Shown here: piece after piece, positions 58,969-64,000 of the stretch | Position numbering within the stretch: position 1 is the first letter of the stretch | How the letters are laid out: the number at the start of each line of letters is the position of its first letter | Source: Thalassobacillus devorans | GTDB lineage: Bacteria > Bacillota > Bacilli > Bacillales > Halobacillaceae | NCBI RefSeq assembly: GCF_900176565.1 | Contig: NZ_FXEH01000005.1 | Location: 1,079,384-1,143,383, forward strand | DNA length: 64,000 nucleotides | Direction: 5' to 3' | Translations under genes and position numbers: made by a program | Notes under the pieces: generated by a model | Told to the model about the DNA's origin: nothing | Database searches by the model: none | Seen by the model: only the letters and a program-made list of their open reading frames with translations

Positions 58969-59865
58969 TTATAAGTCCGTGTCTTTTTTCTGCAGCTTGA
59001 ACTGGAAGACCGTAACGATAATAATCATCGCAAACAGGATGAACGAACCTGCAGCCGCATAACCAAACTCACTATAACGGAAGCCTTCCTGGTAAATGAA
59101 GAGCGCAATCGATATCGTTCCGTCCAAAGGTCCGCCATCGGTCATGACGAATGGTTCTTCGAAGAACTGCATCCAGCCGATCAGCGTTGTCACGGTTACA
59201 AAGAACGTTGCATAACGCAGCAATGGCAGCGTGATGTGAAACAGCACCTGCAGCCGGCTGGCTCCATCCATTTCAGCTGCTTCATAGTAGGATTTCGGAA
59301 TGCCTTGAAGCGCTGCAAGGAAGATGATCATATTGATCCCGATCCCTTTCCAGACAGCGAGAATAATCAAGGAAATTTTCGCAATCGTCGGTTCCTCGAG
59401 CCACGGAATGTTATCGACAGTAAGTAGCGAAAGTAAGTAGTTGAAAAGCCCATATTCCGTGTTATATAAGTATCCCCAAATGACGGCTACCGCAATGATA
59501 TTCGTAATCGACGGCATGTAATAAACAGCCCGGAATGTATTGAAAATCCAGCTGGTGCCATAATTCAATAACAAGGCAATCGATAACGATGCAATAATGA
59601 CGAGGGGTACACCGATGATGACATAGAAAAAGGTATTGAATACGGACTTAATGAATGTCGCATCTGAAAAAAGTTCTTTATAATTTTCCAGTCCAATAAA
59701 GGAGATCGCCGACCAATTGGCCAACCCTTTCAAGTTCATGTCTGTAAAACTGATCACCAGCGCAACAATGATCGGGATGACGCTGAACAATGTCAGCAAA
59801 ATGACAGCCGGAGCAATGAACATATACGGATGCCGGTTATTCAGTAATTGTTTCAATGGAACCAC
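58969..59865 (-). CDS. Carbohydrate ABC transporter permease (MalF/CUT1 type)
   Basis: A 298-residue permease with six helices; the EAA loop is AAEMDGASRLQVLFHITLPL near 208-227. The start is uncertain: GTG at 59865 (AAGGATAGG upstream) or TTG three codons later (AGGTGG). It follows the binding-protein gene by 73 nt and precedes the second permease in the same operon. Confidence 0.9.
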   Translation of the reverse strand: MVPLKQLLNNRHPYMFIAPAVILLTLFSVIPIIVALVISFTDMNLKGLANWSAISFIGLENYKELFSDATFIKSVFNTFFYVIIGVPLVIIASLSIALLLNYGTSWIFNTFRAVYYMPSITNIIAVAVIWGYLYNTEYGLFNYLLSLLTVDNIPWLEEPTIAKISLIILAVWKGIGINMIIFLAALQGIPKSYYEAAEMDGASRLQVLFHITLPLLRYATFFVTVTTLIGWMQFFEEPFVMTDGGPLDGTISIALFIYQEGFRYSEFGYAAAGSFILFAMIIIVTVFQFKLQKKDTDL

Positions 59866-59938
59866 CTACCTATCCTTGATAAACAGAAAAGGGAATGAAA
59901 GCTAGTTCCATCCCCTTCTCCCTTCAACAGCAAAGCTA

Positions 59939-61168
59939 TTATTTTTCCAGAAGGCTTTTTGCCTCTTCATTGAATGATTCTAACTCTTTGTCCAAATCAG
60001 CACCGCCCTGGGTGATTCGTTCAATCGAGCCAAGGAGTTCTTGTGCGATCCGTTCAAACTGTTCGGTCTGCAAGCCTGGTTTCGCATCTTCCATTTGCTT
60101 ACCAAAAGTAGCGAACATCTCGTCCTCTTTAAGCATTGGATCTTCCCATGCTTCGGTACGGGAAGGCAGCGTGTTGGAAGTTTCAGCCCAATCCAATTGG
60201 GTTTCGGTTTCTGTCATGTACGAAATGAATTCCATGCCTCCTTCAGGATTGTCGGCACTTTCAAAAACAGACAGCACCGATCCGCCCATGCTGGATGTAT
60301 TGGATTCTTTTTTCGGCATGACGGCAGTTGCCCATTTACCTTCGATATCAGGAGCCTGGTCGTTGATGATGTTGACCATCCAAGGACCACTGAAGAACAT
60401 CGGCTTTGAACCATCCGCAAATGCCTGTGTAATATCTTTTCCTTGCTGCGTCTGACTGATGCCTTCTTCAAAATAGCTGGTGTAATATTCGATAGCTTCT
60501 TTGAATTCTGGTGTATCAAAGTTCAGTTCATTGTTTTCCAGTTTCGCCTCATACCCATTTTGCCAAGCAAAAATGAATGGAGTGATCTGGTCATTACGGT
60601 CAATATCAAGGCCATACATACCGTCACCGCGGTCAGCAAGCTGGCCTGCCGCATCCTTCAACTCATCCCACGTCTTCGGTGCTTCGTCATACCCAACTTC
60701 TTCTAAAAGATCAGTACGATAGAACAATACGCGTGTATCGAGATACCAAGGAATACCGACGACCTGATCATCATATTCCATGGATTCCACAGCACCATCA
60801 AAGAAATTCTCTTTGGCAAATGAATCATAATCCTCTGTGTACTCTGAGAGATCCTTCAACGCACCGGCTTCTGCAAACTCAGGAACCCATGTAGTTCCCA
60901 GCTGCACCACGTCCGGACCGTTACCGGAAGCTACGGCTGTCAGCAGTTTATCATGTGCCTGATCCCACGGAATCGCTTGCACATCTACGGTGTAATCCGA
61001 ATTCTCTTCAAATCCTTTACTGAAATCTTTCAATAGCTTACCTTCTTCTCCCATCGCCCATACAGTCACTTCGTTATTATCTCCGCTGGATTCGGAATCC
61101 CCACCGGAACAACCAACCAATACAGCGGACAGAACCACGATAAGCAGCATCATTAATTTACCCTTCAC
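59939..61168 (-). CDS. Sugar-binding lipoprotein of the ABC transporter
   Basis: A 409-residue solute-binding lipoprotein of the CUT1 class: signal peptide with lipobox VLVGC ending at about residue 20, then VTVWAMGEEGKLLKDFSKGF, WDQAHDKLLTAVASGNGPDVV and FFSGPWMVNIINDQ, typical of extracellular family 1 binding proteins. It delivers an oligosaccharide, probably a beta-glucoside given the adjacent GH3 enzyme. GTG at 61168 after AAAGGGG. First gene of the transporter operon. Confidence 0.93.
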   Translation of the reverse strand: MKGKLMMLLIVVLSAVLVGCSGGDSESSGDNNEVTVWAMGEEGKLLKDFSKGFEENSDYTVDVQAIPWDQAHDKLLTAVASGNGPDVVQLGTTWVPEFAEAGALKDLSEYTEDYDSFAKENFFDGAVESMEYDDQVVGIPWYLDTRVLFYRTDLLEEVGYDEAPKTWDELKDAAGQLADRGDGMYGLDIDRNDQITPFIFAWQNGYEAKLENNELNFDTPEFKEAIEYYTSYFEEGISQTQQGKDITQAFADGSKPMFFSGPWMVNIINDQAPDIEGKWATAVMPKKESNTSSMGGSVLSVFESADNPEGGMEFISYMTETETQLDWAETSNTLPSRTEAWEDPMLKEDEMFATFGKQMEDAKPGLQTEQFERIAQELLGSIERITQGGADLDKELESFNEEAKSLLEK

Positions 61169-61201
61169 TACCAAGCACCCCTTTATTTAGTGAAATTTGT
61201 T

Positions 61202-61367
61202 GAAACGTTTCGATAACTGCATTATAATTTAATTTGAATCCGCTTTCAAGTGGTTTTCTAACTTTTTTGAAAAGTTATTTAAAAACTGCCTAAATATGGT
61301 TTTATCCGTATTGACTTTAAAAACAGCCGCGTTTATACTGCAATTATTATCGAAATCGAAACGTTTC
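61202..61367. promoter_or_regulatory. Divergent promoters with LacI operators and a cre-like site
   Basis: Minus-strand promoter: TTGAAA (61244-61249), 17 bp, TATAAT (61221-61226). Plus-strand promoter: TTGACT (61311-61316), 17 bp, TATACT (61334-61339). A 10-bp palindrome GAAACGTTTC, in the shared context ATCGAAACGTTTCAA, lies just after each start point (61202-61211 and 61358-61367). TTGAAAGCGGATTCAA (61234-61249, minus) matches the CcpA cre pattern and covers the minus -35 box. Confidence 0.88.
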
Positions 61368-61394
61368 AATTAATTAGTCAGAGGAGGATGTCAT

Positions 61395-63557
61395 ATGTCC
61401 GAAAATAAAATGGAACAACTGCTTGAACAAATGACGATAGAAGAAAAGGTCGGCCAGCTGGTTCAATTGGCTACCCCATTTTTCCGGGGAGCTACCGATC
61501 GCGGGGAGATCACAGGCCCAATGGTAAACATGAACATCGATGAAGAAGATATCAAAAATACCGGATCGGTGCTGGGCGCTTCAGGAGCTAAAGAAACAAA
61601 CAATATCCAGAAAGTACATATGGAAGAAAGCCGGTTAGGCATTCCATTGTTATTTATGTCGGATATTATTCATGGCTTCCGTACTATTTTCCCTGTTCCG
61701 CTGGCAATCGGTTGCTCGTTTGATACGGAACTGGCAGAAAAAAGTGCCGCAATCGCAGCAAAAGAGGCGGCAGTATCCGGCGTTCATGTCACATTCGCTC
61801 CGATGGTCGATCTCAGCCGGGACCCGCGCTGGGGACGGGTGATGGAGTCCACTGGTGAAGATAAGTATTTAAACAGTGAATTTGCCCGTGCCTTTGTCCG
61901 TGGATTCCAGGGGGATCTCGATAATGAAAAATATAAAGTCGCTTCCTGTGTGAAGCACTTTGCCGCTTACGGTGCTCCAGAAGGCGGCCGGGACTATAAT
62001 ACCGTTGATATGTCAGAGTGGATGCTGCGCGAAAACTACTTGCCGGCCTATAAAGCAGCACTCGACGAAGGCTGTGAAATGGTAATGACGGCCTTCAATA
62101 TTTTGAACGGCATCCCATCGACAGGAAATGAACCATTGATGCGCGGCATCCTTCGGGAAGAATGGGGATTTGACGGGGTTATGATTTCCGATTGGGGCGC
62201 GGTAAAAGAATTAATTCCGCACGGGGTTGCCGAAGATCAGAAGCAGGCTGCCGAACAAGCATTGAAAGCTGGCGTTGACATCGAAATGATGACATCCTGC
62301 TACGTCAATCATGTAGAAGAATTGATAGAAGAAGGAACATTAGAGGAAAATCTTCTCGATGAAGCAGTGCTTAGGATTTTGAAATTGAAAGAGAAGCTCG
62401 GACTGTTCGAAAACCCATACCGTTTTGCCAATGAAGCGGAAGAGGAGCAATTCGTTCTTTCTGACGACCACCGCCAGGCTTCCCGGGAACTGGCTTCCAA
62501 ATCCATCGTTTTATTGAAAAATGATAACCTGCTTCCGTTATCCGCAGATAAAAAAATGGCACTCGTCGGTCCGTTTGCTGACAGCACCGATATTTTGGGG
62601 CCTTGGTCCTGGGGTGGACGCTCAGAAGATACAATCACCGTCGATTCTGCGTTAAAAACGCATCTTTCTGATGACAACCTGCTTGTTGCGAATGGCACCG
62701 GAATCGAAGATGGCACGGAAGAACAGCTGGAGGAAGCTTTGCAGGCAGCAGAACAAGCGGAAGTCGTTATACTGGCACTTGGCGAAGATTCCGATATGAG
62801 CGGGGAAGCCGGCTGCCGCGCCGACATCCGCCTGCCGGAAGTCCAGCTTGATCTAATGAAAAAAGTCCGGGCACTCGGCAAACCGGTTGTCGCTGTCTTA
62901 TTCAACGGAAGACCACTCGATTTACGAGAAGTCACCGAGAACGCGGACGCGGTGGTAGAAGCATGGTACCCGGGTACCGAAGGCGGGCATGCTGTAGCTG
63001 ACATCCTGCTTGGAAACGTCAACCCTTCCGCTAAGCTGGCCATGTCGATGCCTTATTCCGTTGGTCAGGTACCTGTTTACTACAACAGCTATAACACCGG
63101 CCGTCCTCAAAACGCGCCAGACGCACAGGAACGCTATGTCTCTCAATACTTGGACATCCCGAATGAACCACTGTTCCCATTCGGCTACGGGCTGAGCTAC
63201 AGCCAGTTCGAATATTCCGATTTGCAGCTTTCCAGTGAGACGATTACAGCCGAGGATAGCTTGTCCGTCTCTGTCACCGTGACCAATACGAGCGACCTGG
63301 CCGGTGAAGAAGTCGTGCAACTGTATATCCGCGATCACGTAGGACAAGTCGTGCGCCCGTTGAAAGAACTGAAAGCCTTCGAACGTATTTCGCTGGAAGC
63401 AGGCAAATCGCAAACGGTAACTTTTGCGATTACGGAAGAACAGCTGCGCTACTATCATGCCAACATGGAACACAAGAGTGATGCCGGAGAATTTACTGTT
63501 TTTGTCGGAACCAACAGTGAAGATGTCCTGGCCAAAAGCTTCCGCTTAGAGAAATAA
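61395..63557 (+). CDS. GH3 beta-glucosidase
   Basis: A 720-residue glycoside hydrolase family 3 enzyme. The TIM barrel (about 1-330) holds KHFAAYGAPEGGRDYN (187-202) and the nucleophile Asp266 in VMISDWGAV. The alpha/beta sandwich includes SKSIVLLKNDNLLPL and LGEDSDMSGEAGCR (near 465), and a C-terminal fibronectin-III-like domain begins near 625. No signal peptide: it acts on imported sugars. It should release glucose from beta-linked oligosaccharides brought in by the divergent transporter. ATG after AGAGGAGG. Confidence 0.94.
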   Translation: MSENKMEQLLEQMTIEEKVGQLVQLATPFFRGATDRGEITGPMVNMNIDEEDIKNTGSVLGASGAKETNNIQKVHMEESRLGIPLLFMSDIIHGFRTIFPVPLAIGCSFDTELAEKSAAIAAKEAAVSGVHVTFAPMVDLSRDPRWGRVMESTGEDKYLNSEFARAFVRGFQGDLDNEKYKVASCVKHFAAYGAPEGGRDYNTVDMSEWMLRENYLPAYKAALDEGCEMVMTAFNILNGIPSTGNEPLMRGILREEWGFDGVMISDWGAVKELIPHGVAEDQKQAAEQALKAGVDIEMMTSCYVNHVEELIEEGTLEENLLDEAVLRILKLKEKLGLFENPYRFANEAEEEQFVLSDDHRQASRELASKSIVLLKNDNLLPLSADKKMALVGPFADSTDILGPWSWGGRSEDTITVDSALKTHLSDDNLLVANGTGIEDGTEEQLEEALQAAEQAEVVILALGEDSDMSGEAGCRADIRLPEVQLDLMKKVRALGKPVVAVLFNGRPLDLREVTENADAVVEAWYPGTEGGHAVADILLGNVNPSAKLAMSMPYSVGQVPVYYNSYNTGRPQNAPDAQERYVSQYLDIPNEPLFPFGYGLSYSQFEYSDLQLSSETITAEDSLSVSVTVTNTSDLAGEEVVQLYIRDHVGQVVRPLKELKAFERISLEAGKSQTVTFAITEEQLRYYHANMEHKSDAGEFTVFVGTNSEDVLAKSFRLEK

Positions 63558-63567
63558 ATAGGATTAC

Positions 63568-63603
63568 TAGACCAAATCGCAAATTGATTTGGTCTATTTT
63601 TTT
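63568..63603 (+). terminator. Intrinsic terminator after the beta-glucosidase gene
   Basis: TAGACCAAATC/GATTTGGTCTA, perfect 11-bp stem, 7-nt loop, T7. Confidence 0.92.
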
Positions 63604-63662
63604 ACACTTTAAGAAAGTTTAATTTTGTTAAAGGATTAAAGTATAAGAAACACTTAGGCTTT

Positions 63663-63695
63663 CGCCATAAGGACTTGGCGATAAGCCAAGTTTTT
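63663..63695 (+). promoter_or_regulatory. Two mutually exclusive hairpins, one terminator-like
   Basis: CGCCA (63663-63667) can pair with TGGCG (63676-63680); alternatively ACTTGGC (63673-63679) pairs with GCCAAGT (63685-63691), followed by TTTT. The two share TTGGC, so only one can form. They lie about 85 nt before the last gene. Confidence 0.4.
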
Positions 63696-63778
63696 CTAAT
63701 ATCAAAGGATAATTGTAATTTTATGACGAATTTAATAAGAACACGTAAAGGTCAAATTTTTTAAAGGAGAAAAAAGTG

Positions 63779-64000
63779 ATGAACCGATTAAATCTTATTA
63801 CGCTGGGTACTAGGAACATCGTCAAAGCACATCAATTTTTTAAGGAGCTTGGATTTGATACTTCCATTAGAGGGACAGAGACAAACCCTGTCATTATTTT
63901 CTTTCGGAATGAGGGAACAAGGATAGCCTTATACCCTTTAGAAGAGCTTGCCAAAGATGTCAACGAAGACAACCCTCCCGCTCTATCGGATGGGTTCCCC
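63779..64000 (+). CDS. VOC-family protein (C-terminus beyond window)
   Basis: The first 74 codons of a glyoxalase-superfamily protein: MNRLNLITLGTRNIVKAHQF, FKELGFDTSIRG and NPVIIFFRNEGTRIALYPL match the first VOC module. AAAGGAG lies 9 nt before the ATG; a GTG one codon earlier is also possible. The frame stays open to the window's end, so the full length and the second metal-binding half are unknown. Confidence 0.8.
   Translation, partial: MNRLNLITLGTRNIVKAHQFFKELGFDTSIRGTETNPVIIFFRNEGTRIALYPLEELAKDVNEDNPPALSDGFP

Noticed and set aside
62309-63043. 244-codon minus-strand open frame inside the beta-glucosidase gene
   Set aside because: Serine-rich antisense shadow of a long, well-supported gene.

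Overview
The window reads as chromosome of a spore-forming, low-GC member of the Bacillaceae, most likely a moderately halophilic genus of the Halobacillus/Virgibacillus type (genus is inferred, not shown). Supporting genes are a GerA-type germinant receptor operon, a Spo0E-type phosphatase, TnrA, the Des/DesK/DesR cold-membrane system, an S-box (SAM-I) riboswitch, strong AGGAGG ribosome sites, frequent GTG/TTG starts and many acidic lipoprotein linkers. I see no rRNA, tRNA, insertion sequence, CRISPR array or prophage.

Layout. 1-5.9 kb: a truncated SDR gene, a LOG-family protein, a secreted M14 carboxypeptidase, small membrane proteins, and an endonuclease I-like gene behind a VWA-domain gene. 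6.0-9.05 kb: des-desK-desR with a palindromic candidate DesR operator. 9.1-12.7 kb: membrane-anchored OB-like protein, WYL regulator, YjzC-like and YqjF-like proteins. 12.8-18.1 kb: five-gene ger operon (A, C, a small D subunit, and two B permeases). 18.1-24.9 kb: two VOC proteins, a tandem P-loop protein, an S-box-controlled MetE-like gene, a Spo0E-like gene, eutH and aceA. 25-31.4 kb: DUF454, an M20 dipeptidase, a DUF1541 lipoprotein, a DUF2817 peptidase, an APC permease, DoxX, and tnrA with two perfect TnrA boxes. 31.4-37.8 kb: a folded repeat, a lactate-oxidase family gene, a MutS2-like gene without Smr behind a leader-peptide attenuator, and a GAF-GGDEF cyclase. 38-45.2 kb: FAD oxidoreductase, an SMR efflux pair, small basic proteins, a 52-bp tandem array, class I aldolase, ppsA, and bioY with a BirA operator. 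45.4-53.9 kb: two paralogous HTH plus membrane-protein modules, a GrpB-GNAT fusion, a nuclease-DUF2075 helicase, and a thermonuclease with a frameshifted Excalibur domain. 54-64 kb: WrbA-type quinone reductase under three MhqR-like boxes, an SDR, a second 52-bp tandem array, and a LacI-controlled sugar ABC transporter divergent from a GH3 beta-glucosidase.

The most unusual locus is 32994-35270. A MutS2-like ATPase that lacks the C-terminal Smr nuclease is preceded by a consensus promoter, a 7-codon leader ORF, a 13-nt perfect complement of the leader ORF's 3' part, an 11-nt long-range pairing and an intrinsic terminator. That layout is typical of ribosome-stalling attenuators of antibiotic-resistance genes. 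Since MutS2 proteins act on collided ribosomes, this may be an inducible ribosome-protection or rescue system. A second theme is intergenic arrays of degenerate tandem repeats, with exact periods of 52 bp (two loci, unrelated sequences, same inverted-repeat design) and 21 bp (two loci).
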